From positions 1 to 35,124 of the forward strand of contig JAILFT010000008.1 in assembly GCA_024697425.1 (NCBI GenBank): a stretch of DNA of 35,124 bases, given 5' to 3'. Of this stretch, positions 9,354-17,788 are shown piece by piece. The notes under the pieces were generated by a model. The model was not told where the DNA came from. It saw only the letters and a list, made by a program, of their open reading frames with translations, and searched no databases. Both the position numbers and the translations under genes were made by a program. This DNA is from Butyrivibrio sp. (GTDB taxonomy: Bacteria > Bacillota > Clostridia > Lachnospirales > Lachnospiraceae). The first letter of the stretch is position 1; each line of letters starts with the position of its first letter.

Positions 9354-10016
9354 TTATTCAACGTACTCGCTTTCATCTCCCTCAAGAGGTCTTCTGATGG
9401 GATGTCTCCTGTCAGGATCATACTTAAGATCGAACAACTCAATTACTTCCGGGCCGAAGATCTGATGCATGTAAGAATACAGATTGTAATTCTCCATCTC
9501 TCTTTCCTGAAGACGGATCACGTTCTTTTTAAGTTCTACTCTGACCTGGGATACCCACTGGTCAAGAGCCTTTATCTCGTCGGTATTGTCGTGGAGCGTC
9601 TCATAGCAGGCCTTCATGGTCTCTATCATCAGCTTGTAATCCACATCATAGATCTCACGGGACAGATCCAAAAGTTCGTCCTGGCGGGAAGCCAGCTTGT
9701 CGTTACATTCGCCTATTAGTCTTGTTCTCTCGGAGATCTCATGCTCAATCTTGGCGGAACCCGTCTTATTGGCCTGGTCTCTTAAGGGAACAATCTCATC
9801 AAGCATTTTCTTCTTGAGGCGCTTGATATTCTTGGTCTCGGTTCTGATCTTGGCGTCCCGTTCCACCAGAGCACTAAGCTCATCTGCCAGTGCCTCTATT
9901 TCGGGAGTCATCTCCGTCTGTGTAAACAGCTGATGCCACTTATCGTCCAGCGTCAGAATTGGAATGCTCTTACCCTCCAGCGCGGACATGTAAACTTCAT
10001 CATTGTTTTTCGCCAT
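9354..10016 (-). CDS. Coiled-coil protein of unknown function, 220 aa
   Basis: I do not recognise a named family. The protein is soluble, strongly charged and rich in Glu, Lys, Arg and Asp. Long heptad-like helices run through about residues 40-130 (EIEALADELSALVERDAKI, then IKRLKKKMLDEIVPL) and again through 140-185 (WVSQVRVELKKNVIRLQ). There is no signal peptide, membrane segment or obvious catalytic motif. The C-terminus contains FGPEVIELFDLKYDPDRRHP followed by an acidic tail. It lies 24 nt after rex and 66 nt before nnr on the same strand and so is probably cotranscribed with them. Only a weak purine-rich tract (GAGAGAA) precedes the ATG. Codon use and length look like a genuine conserved gene; the function is unknown. 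Confidence 0.8.
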   Translation of the reverse strand: MAKNNDEVYMSALEGKSIPILTLDDKWHQLFTQTEMTPEIEALADELSALVERDAKIRTETKNIKRLKKKMLDEIVPLRDQANKTGSAKIEHEISERTRLIGECNDKLASRQDELLDLSREIYDVDYKLMIETMKACYETLHDNTDEIKALDQWVSQVRVELKKNVIRLQEREMENYNLYSYMHQIFGPEVIELFDLKYDPDRRHPIRRPLEGDESEYVE

Positions 10017-10040
10017 CAGATTCTCTCACTATCGTGGTTT

Positions 10041-10697
10041 CTATCCCTCTTTATGAGGATTCATCGTCGTTTCGTACCTGTTTATATTATACGACAGTTT
10101 CATCAAACTGTCAGATAAATGTACATTTTCTACCTGAATATTGTTAGGTACATCCAGGTCAACATGGGCGAAATTCCAGATTGCCTTAATACCGCACTCT
10201 GCAAGCTTGTGAGCCATGGGCACTGCCTGATCCTTGGGAATGGTAAGAACCGCTATCTCAATGCCGTTATTCCTGATAAAGTCCTCAACCTCATCAATGG
10301 GCCTTACTTCAACGTCTCTTATCTTCGTACCAAAAAGAGACGGGTCCTTGTCAAAAGCGCCCTTAAAAACAAAACCTCTTCTTGTGAAGTTGGTATAACC
10401 GGCAATAGCCTTTCCAAGGTGTCCCGCACCGATGATAACAAGGCTGTGCTCCTTGTCAATTCCAAGGATCTTGCTGATCTCGTCGTAGAGATAGCTTACG
10501 TTGTAGCCGTATCCCTGCTGTCCGAATCCGCCAAAATTATTAAAGTCCTGTCTGATCTGGGAAGCTGTGACGTTCATGATGTCACTGAGCTCCTGAGAGG
10601 AAATTCTCTCTACTCCCCTCTCCTTAAGATCTCCAAGATATCTAAAGTATCTGGGCAGTCTGCTGATGACCGCCTGAGATATTTCTTTCTCTGCCAT
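10041..10697 (-). CDS. rex: Redox-sensing transcriptional repressor Rex
   Basis: Rex binds operator DNA when NADH is low and releases it when NADH/NAD+ rises, controlling fermentation and NADH-oxidising genes in Gram-positive bacteria. The N-terminal winged helix (about residues 1-75) includes RLPRYFRYL and the recognition-helix region TASQIRQDFNNFG, followed by GFGQQGYGYNV. The C-terminal Rossmann domain has GAGHLGKAI at 90-98 for NAD(H) binding and ends with a swapped helix (DSLMKLSYNI). I choose the Met at 10697, because GGAG lies 6 nt upstream; an ATG four codons earlier (10709) has no ribosome binding site. A strong promoter lies upstream. No perfect Rex operator (TTGTTAA-N4-TTAACAA type) was seen over that promoter, so autoregulation is not shown. 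Confidence 0.96.
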   Translation of the reverse strand: MAEKEISQAVISRLPRYFRYLGDLKERGVERISSQELSDIMNVTASQIRQDFNNFGGFGQQGYGYNVSYLYDEISKILGIDKEHSLVIIGAGHLGKAIAGYTNFTRRGFVFKGAFDKDPSLFGTKIRDVEVRPIDEVEDFIRNNGIEIAVLTIPKDQAVPMAHKLAECGIKAIWNFAHVDLDVPNNIQVENVHLSDSLMKLSYNINRYETTMNPHKEG

Positions 10698-10740
10698 AAT
10701 ACGCTCCATTTCTTAACATACTAAGGTGTATACGAAAATT

Positions 10741-10770
10741 ATTATATCTTATACGTTAAATATATGTCAA
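10741..10770 (-). promoter_or_regulatory. SigA-type promoter of the rex group
   Basis: On the minus strand a perfect -35 TTGACA (10765-10770) and a perfect -10 TATAAT (10741-10746) are separated by 18 nt. The predicted start near 10734 gives a leader of about 37 nt before rex. This is the best promoter match in the window and probably drives rex through alr. Confidence 0.85.
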
Positions 10771-10792
10771 TTATGGAGTGATTCAATAAAAA

Positions 10793-10826
10793 GCCCTTAA
10801 CCACGGGGATTGCCGCGGTCAAGGGC
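10793..10826 (-). terminator. Intrinsic terminator after the chemotaxis receptor gene
   Basis: GCCCTTAACCACGG (10793-10806) pairs with CCGCGGTCAAGGGC (10813-10826), a 14-position stem with two mismatches and a 6-nt loop. On the minus strand TTTTTATT follows; on the plus strand CCCCATTTTTT follows, so it may also act against plus-strand transcripts. It separates the chemotaxis gene from the rex promoter. Confidence 0.85.
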
Positions 10827-10842
10827 CCCATTTTTTATAACC

Positions 10843-12564
10843 TTATGGCTTGAAGTAGCTGATGGCATCCGTCATGCCGCTTGCCAGCTCCTGAAGCTTG
10901 CCCGCAGATTCGGTAATAACCTGGAATGTGGCATTGAGTTCCTGCATGGATGCATTGGTCTCCTCGGAGGATGCCGCATTCTCTTCCGAGATGGCTGAAA
11001 GATCGGCGATGATTTCAACCAGCTTATCTTTTGCAGTCTCAAGTTCTCCGATATGGTCTGCAATACTGTCTGTACTCCTGGATACGTTTTCAACATTGTT
11101 GGCCATGCTCTGCATGTTGTCCTTAGTATCATCAAGCTGAACCGACTGCTGTTCGAAGTTCGCATTCAGCTTCTGCATTACTTCTACGGAAGCTTCTGAA
11201 TCAGCCACCAGCTTTTCTACGATCTTTTTGATCTCATCGGCACTGTTGCTACTCTGAACAGCAAGCTGTCCGATCTCGGTAGCTACAACTGCGAAGCCCT
11301 TTCCTGCATCACCGGCTCTTGCAGCCTCGATGGAAGCATTAAGTGAAAGCAGGTTGGTCTGAGATGCGATCTCTGTGATAGCCTGGGAGAACTTCGAGAT
11401 CTCTTTTGCCGATTCATTGGTAGAATCAATGGTCTCACCGATCTCACGGACAGAGGACTGAACTTCGCTGCTCTGGGAGATCAGTTTATTAAGAGCTTCC
11501 ATCGCCGCTTCGCAGGAGGTCTTCATCTCGTTTGCATAAGAATTAAGTTCTTCCACGTTTTTGGATACATCATCAATATCTTTTCCTATATTCTGGGTAT
11601 TACCCGCTGCATTCTCTACACTTTCCGCCTGACTCATGGCGCCCTTGGAGATCTCACTTACCGCCTCACTTACATGAGTTGATGCTTCCGAAGCCTGGCT
11701 GGCGGATTCTGAGAGCTCTGCACCGGATTTCTTCAGTTCGTTTGACATATCCATGGTAGTACGGATAACTTCACCGAGCTTATTGCTGAGAGTTTTCGCT
11801 CCGTCAGCAAGAAGACCGATCTCATCATTTCTCTTAAGAGAGTTCTCGTCAATATTCAGACTGAGCTGTCCATTTGAAAGATTTCCCATCTCATCAGCAA
11901 TGGCACGCATCTTTACGGAAGCTCTGTTGGCAACGATTATACCCACTGCTGAGAGCAGAATTGTCAGAATAATCGACAGAACTACCATTCCTATAATAAT
12001 GCCTCTTGTTGCCGAAGAAACCGAGCTGCTCTCTCTTCCTGCATAAACCATTCCGACAGCGGTACCATCCTCGTTAAAAAGAGGAGAATAATAGCTGTAA
12101 TATTTCTCTGCAGCACCGGCCGGTACAGTATTTGTAAAGTATACTTCTTTATCATTAAGAACGTGGCTTACCACAGTATCGGAAACATCATAGCCTATCG
12201 CCTTCTGGCCATTGGTTCCCAGCATGGTAGTGATCATTCTTGTTTTTCCATAGAAAAGCGAATAGACGATTCCGTTCTGCTCGGAAAGCTCATCCATGAT
12301 CTCCTCGTATTCTGCCATGATGTTCTCTTCGCCTTTATATACATCACCGTCAATCAGTGACCAGTCGCCGTCCCAGACATTGGACATCTCACTGTTCAGC
12401 TGATTAACCGCAGCCCTGAGTTCTTCCTGAACCATGGACTTATAGGTTTTATTTATCTCATATCCGCTGATGATAGTCAGCACCGTCGCAATTCCGACAA
12501 TGGCGGCAACAGCAGCGAATATAAGTTTCTGGACCAGTTTACCGTTCCTTACCTTAGGTTCCAT
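10843..12564 (-). CDS. Methyl-accepting chemotaxis protein with extracellular sensor
   Basis: A transmembrane receptor that passes ligand signals to CheA/CheW. The order is: TM1 at about residues 14-34, an extracytoplasmic Cache-like sensor (about 35-187, including [22 protein letters not shown]), TM2 at 188-212, a HAMP linker at 213-265, and a long cytoplasmic coiled coil. The conserved signalling tip is at about 396-430 ([20 protein letters not shown] followed by [11 protein letters not shown]). The Cache-like fold has a single-lobe size; the ligand cannot be predicted. There is no CheR-binding pentapeptide at the C-terminus. AAGGAGGA lies 6 nt upstream of the ATG. It is a lone gene, transcribed divergently from hslO and closed by its own terminator. 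No other chemotaxis or flagellar genes are in the window. Confidence 0.95.
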   Translation of the reverse strand: MEPKVRNGKLVQKLIFAAVAAIVGIATVLTIISGYEINKTYKSMVQEELRAAVNQLNSEMSNVWDGDWSLIDGDVYKGEENIMAEYEEIMDELSEQNGIVYSLFYGKTRMITTMLGTNGQKAIGYDVSDTVVSHVLNDKEVYFTNTVPAGAAEKYYSYYSPLFNEDGTAVGMVYAGRESSSVSSATRGIIIGMVVLSIILTILLSAVGIIVANRASVKMRAIADEMGNLSNGQLSLNIDENSLKRNDEIGLLADGAKTLSNKLGEVIRTTMDMSNELKKSGAELSESASQASEASTHVSEAVSEISKGAMSQAESVENAAGNTQNIGKDIDDVSKNVEELNSYANEMKTSCEAAMEALNKLISQSSEVQSSVREIGETIDSTNESAKEISKFSQAITEIASQTNLLSLNASIEAARAGDAGKGFAVVATEIGQLAVQSSNSADEIKKIVEKLVADSEASVEVMQKLNANFEQQSVQLDDTKDNMQSMANNVENVSRSTDSIADHIGELETAKDKLVEIIADLSAISEENAASSEETNASMQELNATFQVITESAGKLQELASGMTDAISYFKP

Positions 12565-12625
12565 TTTGTCTCCTCCTTAACCGGATCTTTTACCCTTAAA
12601 GAATTGTGCGCAATCTCATGAATAT

Positions 12626-12631
12626 ATTATA
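12626..12631 (-). promoter_or_regulatory. Probable -10 element of the chemotaxis receptor gene
   Basis: TATAAT on the minus strand, about 62 nt upstream of the start codon. The expected -35 position reads GAATAA, so the match is partial. The surrounding divergent region (12565-12777) is very A+T rich. A short imperfect palindrome, ATTGTGCGCAAT (12603-12614), lies in the leader. Confidence 0.4.
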
Positions 12632-12713
12632 CAATTTATGTCGGAATATTATTCTGTATTGTTTATAAAATTTTGATAAAAATATATTGTTTTATGGTAA
12701 CATGCGTCATTTA

Positions 12714-12742
12714 TTTACAATCCCGCAAAAATAAATTATTAT
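12714..12742 (+). promoter_or_regulatory. SigA-type promoter of hslO
   Basis: TTTACA (12714-12719), a 17-nt spacer and TATTAT (12737-12742) on the plus strand. The start site would lie near 12749, giving a leader of about 30 nt. AAGGAG follows at 12763-12768, 9 nt before the ATG. Confidence 0.65.
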
Positions 12743-12777
12743 AGGTTAGTTCACATAATAATAAGGAGAAACACAAT

Positions 12778-13695
12778 ATGTCATATAAAGATTATATGGT
12801 AAGGGCCACAGCTGCCAACGCGCAGATAAGAGCCTTTGCCGCAACAACAAAAGACCTGGCTGAATACGGCAGAAAGGCTCACGGCCTCTCTCCCATTGCG
12901 GCTGCTGCTCTGGGAAGGCTTATGACCGGCACTGCAATGATGGGAACCATGATGGACAACGATGATGATCTTATCACCGTGAAGCTTGACGGCGACGGTC
13001 CCATGAAGGGAGTCCTTGCCACTGCAGACAATAAGGGAAACGTCAAGGGTTATGTAAGTAACCCCTATGTAATAATGGAGCCCAATGCTTCAGGGCATCT
13101 TAATGTTGGCGGAGCCATCGGTGAGGGAACCCTTACAGTCATCAGAGACATGGGACTCAAGGAGCCCTATGTAGGGCAGGTTCCACTCTACTCCGGAGAA
13201 GTTGCCGAGGATCTCACCTATTACTTTACAAAGTCCGAGCAGACACCTTCATCTGTAGGCCTCGGTGTTCTGGTTGAACGTGAGAATCTCAGCGTCATTG
13301 CTGCCGGAGGATTCATCATACAGCTTCTGCCCTTTGCAGATGATGCCACAATAAATCATCTTGAGGAGAATCTTAATAAATTCACCTCTGTAACCGACAT
13401 CCTCAAGGCAGGCAAGACTCCTGAGGAGCTTCTTAATATCGTGCTTGACGGATTTGATATTGAGATCACCGACACAATAGACCTTAATTTCTACTGCAAC
13501 TGTGACAAGGACAGAGTAGAGCGTGCTCTTATGCTGGTAGGTCAGGATGAGCTTCAGGACATGATCGATGAGGGAAAAGAGGTAGAGCTTAAATGCCACT
13601 TCTGCAACAAGTCCTACATGTTCAGTATAGAAGAGCTCAAAGCTCTTAAAGAAAAAGCAAAGATTACAAAATCCCAGGAAAAGAAGGACATCTAA
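12778..13695 (+). CDS. hslO: Redox-regulated chaperone Hsp33
   Basis: A cytoplasmic holdase that is off when its four cysteines bind zinc and is switched on by oxidation plus unfolding. The N-terminal chaperone core contains AAALGRLMTGTAMMGTMM and the LVERENLSVIAAGGFIIQLLP region. The C-terminal redox switch has CNC at 240-242 and CHFC at 273-276, the complete CxC-CxxC set. The length of 305 residues is typical, with a short charged tail after the zinc site. The start is fixed by AAGGAG 9 nt upstream. The stop codon abuts the start of the next gene, so the two form a unit. It lies close to the redox sensor rex but is read in the opposite direction. Confidence 0.97.
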   Translation: MSYKDYMVRATAANAQIRAFAATTKDLAEYGRKAHGLSPIAAAALGRLMTGTAMMGTMMDNDDDLITVKLDGDGPMKGVLATADNKGNVKGYVSNPYVIMEPNASGHLNVGGAIGEGTLTVIRDMGLKEPYVGQVPLYSGEVAEDLTYYFTKSEQTPSSVGLGVLVERENLSVIAAGGFIIQLLPFADDATINHLEENLNKFTSVTDILKAGKTPEELLNIVLDGFDIEITDTIDLNFYCNCDKDRVERALMLVGQDELQDMIDEGKEVELKCHFCNKSYMFSIEELKALKEKAKITKSQEKKDI

Positions 13696-14343
13696 ATGAC
13701 TTCTACCATAATGGCGTTAATAGAAAACATCGGAATAATAGCTTTTGCCATATCAGGAGCGGTTGTGGCAGCCAGAAAGGATATGGACATCTTCGGCATA
13801 AACCTTCTGGCCCTTGTGACAGCTACGGGAGGCGGACTTATAAGGGATCTTATAATCAACAGCACTCCCCCTGTAATGTTCGTAAATCCCGCTTACACTA
13901 TAATCACTGTGATAACAGCCAATATAGCCTTCGTTATCATGTACCTTAAAAAGCCAATGCCCAAGGGAATCTCTCCTATCTACGACAAGCTCCTGTTCTG
14001 GCTTGATACCCTTGGCCTTGCTGCCTTTACTGTGGACGGAGCCTTTACCGGAATCCATGCCGGCTACGGGGATAACCTGTTTCTTGTGGCATTTCTGGGC
14101 ATAGTAACAGGGATCGGTGGCGGCATAGTCCGTGACGTATTTGCCGACAAGATCCCTGCTGTTTTAATAAAGCATGTATATGCCATCGCCTGTATCGCCG
14201 GTTCGATCGTTACCGTTGTACTCTGGAAGTACACAGGGAACGAGCTTTTAAGCACCATCGCCGGTTTCTTTACCATTGTGATACTAAGGTTCCTGGCAAT
14301 GCACTTTGAGTGGAACCTTCCCACAGTGCATCTTCATGAGTGA
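13696..14343 (+). CDS. TRIC/UPF0126 family membrane protein
   Basis: A 215-residue integral membrane protein of the family once called UPF0126 and now grouped with trimeric intracellular cation channels. The internal duplication is visible: TGGGLIRDLI at about residues 46-55 and GGGIVRDVF at about 137-145, each following a hydrophobic segment; about seven membrane spans are expected. Family members are proposed to conduct K+ or other cations, but the role in bacteria is poorly defined. The ATG follows directly after the hslO TAA, with AAGGA inside the end of hslO 7 nt upstream, so the two are translationally coupled. It ends only 3 nt from the stop of the convergent protease gene, without a terminator between them. 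Confidence 0.88.
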   Translation: MTSTIMALIENIGIIAFAISGAVVAARKDMDIFGINLLALVTATGGGLIRDLIINSTPPVMFVNPAYTIITVITANIAFVIMYLKKPMPKGISPIYDKLLFWLDTLGLAAFTVDGAFTGIHAGYGDNLFLVAFLGIVTGIGGGIVRDVFADKIPAVLIKHVYAIACIAGSIVTVVLWKYTGNELLSTIAGFFTIVILRFLAMHFEWNLPTVHLHE

Positions 14344-14346
14344 TAG

Positions 14347-17300
14347 TTATTTCTTCAGTATTTCTTCTATCTCCGCCTTTGTGAGATAGTTCTTTTCCCT
14401 GAGTGCTGTGGCAAGCTCTTCGATCTTGTCCCTGCCCTCATGGATCTGCTTTTTGCAAAGTTCAAACTGCTCCAGGATTATGTCGTTCGCCATCTGTACA
14501 TATTCCCGGGGCACTTTTATTGATGAGAGTGCATCGGATCTGAAGCTTAGCATCTGTCCGTCTATCATGCCATAGGTGGTGACAATACTCATGGCATAGG
14601 ATGTGGCATTGGCCAGGTCCGAGGAAGCACCGGTATCGCAGGCATTCTCACCGTAGAATTCCATCTCAGCAGCTCTTCCCGCAAGGGAGGTTCTTATCCT
14701 GCCAAGGATCTCTTCCCGGGACATGGCGCCCTGCTGCTCATCAATCTCACGCTGCATATATCCGCCGTAATCAGCCCTTGAGACGATGGTCACAAAAGTC
14801 GGCTTCTCATGGTTAAGATATGCCATATAGGCGTGACCCGATTCATGGATGGACGTCTTCTCATAGTATTCGGAAGAACGCTCCTTTTCCGCGCCGTGAT
14901 TATACTCATCAAGAGATTCTATGAAAATAGTGTCATCTATCTTTGCACCTGTCATTACTGACTTTCTGTGCATAAGGTCGATTATGGACTCCAGGGTCGC
15001 AATGGTCTGTCCCACAGTTCTTCCTGCAACGTTCTTTATGGCCTCATTGGTGATTGCCTTATAGCCCTTCTTTTCTCTTACGTTCTCAAGGAACTTTTGT
15101 CTGTCCGACTTCTCGGGAAGTCCCACATATATCCTGTTGTCAAATCTTCTAAGAAGCGCGGGATCCAGATTCATGGTGTCCCTTTCGGTAACTCCGTAGT
15201 TGGTGGCGGCCAGCACGAATACAGGCTCTTTCCTTGCGGAGAAGCCATCCATTTCTGTCAAAAGAGTGGTCAGAAGACTGTGACTTGATTCTGAAGTTCC
15301 CGATCCCGTCCTTGCCTTACCTATGGTATCAATCTCATCTATAAATATGATGGAAGGCGCATATTTACGGGCTCTGGCAAAGAGTTCCCGGACGCTTTCT
15401 TCTCCTGCTCCCACTACAGATTCAAAAAGTTCAGTTGCATTGATCTGGAAGTATGAGCAGTCAGACTCTCCCGCCATGGCCCTTGCAAGCATGGTCTTTC
15501 CGGTTCCGGGAGGTCCGTAAAGAAGAATGCCCTTGGGTATCCTTCCGCCCCTCTTCATAAATTTCACCGGCTGTTTCAGATACTCCAGATAATACTGAAG
15601 TTCTTCCTTGGCGCTCTTTGCACCTATAACATCTTCAAGTTTTGTGTTTGGACGCTCATCATCACTGATGGCCCTGTGGCCGGTCATCTCATCGATAGCC
15701 TGCTTCTTTCTGATATCGTAGTAGGTCACAACAATCTCGTCCCTGACCTTTTCCACCATGGTATCAAAGTCGATAACGTAACCTCTGCGGTTCAGCTCAC
15801 GGCATTTTTTCTTCATGTAAAGCCCCCGGGCAAGCTTCTCAATTTCCCCGGCAAGGGCATCATTTTCTTTTCCAATCTCAAACATACCTTTGCAGCCAAG
15901 GGTGATAAAGCTGTCCTGGTCTGTTGCGGAAATGGAGCCGTTATAGTTGATAAGATAAACGGGCACACTGATATTGCTGTCCAGGATCCTGTAAATAAGA
16001 TCCACTCCGTCACTGTCGCTGTCTTCAAGGCCCACTGCTTCATGATCCGACTCATGTACTCCAAGATACGGATCTATAAAGAAAGCAGCCACCTCCGCAT
16101 CCGCAATCTCATCGGAAATATCGGGATTCTCCGTAACTATCTCAACAATATCGCTCTTTTTGGGCAGAAGCTTTTTTATTTCATCCCGGCATACAACCAC
16201 GAACTTTTGACGCTCCTCCGGAATAAAGAGCTGTCTTAAGGCCTTATCCTTGGGAATATCCACCGACAGTCTGATTTTCTTTGCTTCATCAAACAGCTCA
16301 CTCATATTGCCGTACTGGCGCACTATCTCAAACAGTTCTTTGAGGATAAAATCCGGAGCCTTTGAGGAGGCAATCCTGGCATCAATCTTATCTGTGTAAT
16401 GGAACAGGAAAAGAAGAGGCAGTATATCATCATACTCAAACTCAAGCCCGGCTTTCCTTCCCAGGATTTCACAGCTCTTTTTCATGTTCCTGTCTGCTAT
16501 TCCGGCAAGGGCATCCTCCTCAATGTAGTCAAACATAAGGACGGTGCCTGTCATTATCCTGGATAAAAGAGGCGGTGAAATAACAGGAACAGTTTTGTTC
16601 TCGCTGCTTGTCTTGGTCTCCTGGCTTATGGCGCTCATCAGAACGGATTCAGTCACTGATGAGAGCCTGGTATTGCGGTTTTCATAGAGTTTTTTACCTG
16701 CATTGGAAGTGAAAATGAAGATGCATTCTCTGCAGGAAAAAGTTTTCTTGAGATAATCGTCCATGAATTCCCCGGAGCCCAAAAGTCCCAGAAGAACGTT
16801 CTGAACCTTGCTGCCTGCTTTTTCAATCTCGTCAAAGACAAAGATCGTCTTGGGATTCTCCTTAATAGCTGTTGCCAAAAGGCCCTCATGAGCCTGCCTG
16901 TAGGACTGATCCGTTCCCGAGAACTGGAAGAAATCCGTCTCGGCAGCGTAATCCCCCATATTGTATTTTTTGTACTGGTATTCAGGAAGAAGCCTCCCCA
17001 TCTCGGAGGCCATAAGAGTTTTACCGACTCCGGGAGGGCCTGCAAAAAAGAACACTCCTCTGGGGGCGTTTTTGACACCCACGCCATCGGTATATACAAG
17101 TTTGAAAAGGCCCTCCAGGAGCTTAGCTATGCACCTGTCCTGCCCTACAATGGTATTCGACAGTTCATTTCTGAACCTTGTGAGCTTCTCAGAGATTTCC
17201 CCAAGAGTCTCGCTCTGAAAATAGGGAAATACAAGCTTTTCTTGCGGAGCTTTATCCGACTCTTTATTGGAGTCTTCCTCCCAGGGATCAAATAAATCCT

Positions 17301-17763
17301 CGTATGAGCCGTTTTCATCACCGGCAAGCTGATACATGATCTCATCATCCATGCGCTTTTGGAGGTCATCGCCTGTGCTGCGGATGAGCAGCAGGTTGGT
17401 CCTGCCCGTACTCGTGATAAAAAGATCTGTACTGAGATAATCAATGGCTTTAATGCAGGCCAAAGCGAAGATATCCTTATCGGAAATATCGTAACCGGGC
17501 TCAATTAAGGAAAACTGAGTCACTTCTTTTTCAGCATTGGCGTACTTCTTGAAATACCTTGGAAGGCTGCGTTCAATTGACTCGGGTATCAGTCCGAAAA
17601 GCCGAATAAGTTCCCGCACCTGATCAAGCTTATGGTTTTGCGGGTACGTTTTGCAAAAAATGACGTAGGAATAAATGACCATCAATGGATTAGAGGTCAC
17701 ATTCTCCGGAAACTGCTTATCTTTACCGGCAAGTTTAAAGGCTTCTTTCAGGTGATTAGTCAT
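14347..17763 (-). CDS. Double AAA+ protein with receiver-like domain and FtsH-type M41 metalloprotease
   Basis: The domain order over 1138 residues is: a unique N-terminal region (1-180) ending in an acidic linker; a ClpB-D2/ClpA-like AAA+ module (about 185-500) with Walker A GPPGVGKT at 242-249, Walker B IFVFDE at 307-312, sensor-1 TSNAG at 352-356, and PPLLSRI near 397; a receiver-like alpha/beta region (about 520-650); an FtsH-like AAA+ module (about 705-960) with GPPGTGKT at 750-757, IIFIDE at 805-810 and LRRFDNR near 871; and an M41 zinc protease (about 961-1138) with HESGH at 973-977 and the third ligand Asp1049 in GASSDLANAT. All catalytic motifs look intact, so an ATP-driven protease is expected. 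Unlike FtsH, it has no convincing N-terminal membrane pair. AGGAGGG precedes the ATG. It starts 25 nt after aguB and is probably the last gene of the polyamine operon. Substrates are unknown. Confidence 0.9.
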   Translation of the reverse strand: MTNHLKEAFKLAGKDKQFPENVTSNPLMVIYSYVIFCKTYPQNHKLDQVRELIRLFGLIPESIERSLPRYFKKYANAEKEVTQFSLIEPGYDISDKDIFALACIKAIDYLSTDLFITSTGRTNLLLIRSTGDDLQKRMDDEIMYQLAGDENGSYEDLFDPWEEDSNKESDKAPQEKLVFPYFQSETLGEISEKLTRFRNELSNTIVGQDRCIAKLLEGLFKLVYTDGVGVKNAPRGVFFFAGPPGVGKTLMASEMGRLLPEYQYKKYNMGDYAAETDFFQFSGTDQSYRQAHEGLLATAIKENPKTIFVFDEIEKAGSKVQNVLLGLLGSGEFMDDYLKKTFSCRECIFIFTSNAGKKLYENRNTRLSSVTESVLMSAISQETKTSSENKTVPVISPPLLSRIMTGTVLMFDYIEEDALAGIADRNMKKSCEILGRKAGLEFEYDDILPLLFLFHYTDKIDARIASSKAPDFILKELFEIVRQYGNMSELFDEAKKIRLSVDIPKDKALRQLFIPEERQKFVVVCRDEIKKLLPKKSDIVEIVTENPDISDEIADAEVAAFFIDPYLGVHESDHEAVGLEDSDSDGVDLIYRILDSNISVPVYLINYNGSISATDQDSFITLGCKGMFEIGKENDALAGEIEKLARGLYMKKKCRELNRRGYVIDFDTMVEKVRDEIVVTYYDIRKKQAIDEMTGHRAISDDERPNTKLEDVIGAKSAKEELQYYLEYLKQPVKFMKRGGRIPKGILLYGPPGTGKTMLARAMAGESDCSYFQINATELFESVVGAGEESVRELFARARKYAPSIIFIDEIDTIGKARTGSGTSESSHSLLTTLLTEMDGFSARKEPVFVLAATNYGVTERDTMNLDPALLRRFDNRIYVGLPEKSDRQKFLENVREKKGYKAITNEAIKNVAGRTVGQTIATLESIIDLMHRKSVMTGAKIDDTIFIESLDEYNHGAEKERSSEYYEKTSIHESGHAYMAYLNHEKPTFVTIVSRADYGGYMQREIDEQQGAMSREEILGRIRTSLAGRAAEMEFYGENACDTGASSDLANATSYAMSIVTTYGMIDGQMLSFRSDALSSIKVPREYVQMANDIILEQFELCKKQIHEGRDKIEELATALREKNYLTKAEIEEILKK

Positions 17764-17788
17764 GTTGAATATACCCTCCTGTTAAAGA

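Noticed and set aside
12640-12680. Possible sigma-28 promoter for the chemotaxis receptor
   Set aside because: TAAA and CCGACATAA are present but the spacing and the -10 GCCGATAA consensus do not fit well.
12655-12705. Possible Rex operator near TTGTTTATAAAATTTTGATAA in the hslO upstream region
   Set aside because: The half-sites do not form the required TTGTTAA-N4-TTAACAA inverted repeat; the match is explained by A+T-rich sequence.
17660-17690. N-terminal membrane segment of the double AAA+ protease (PLMVIYSYVIF, about residues 26-36)
   Set aside because: The hydrophobic run is too short for a membrane helix and continues into charged sequence; FtsH would show two longer helices.
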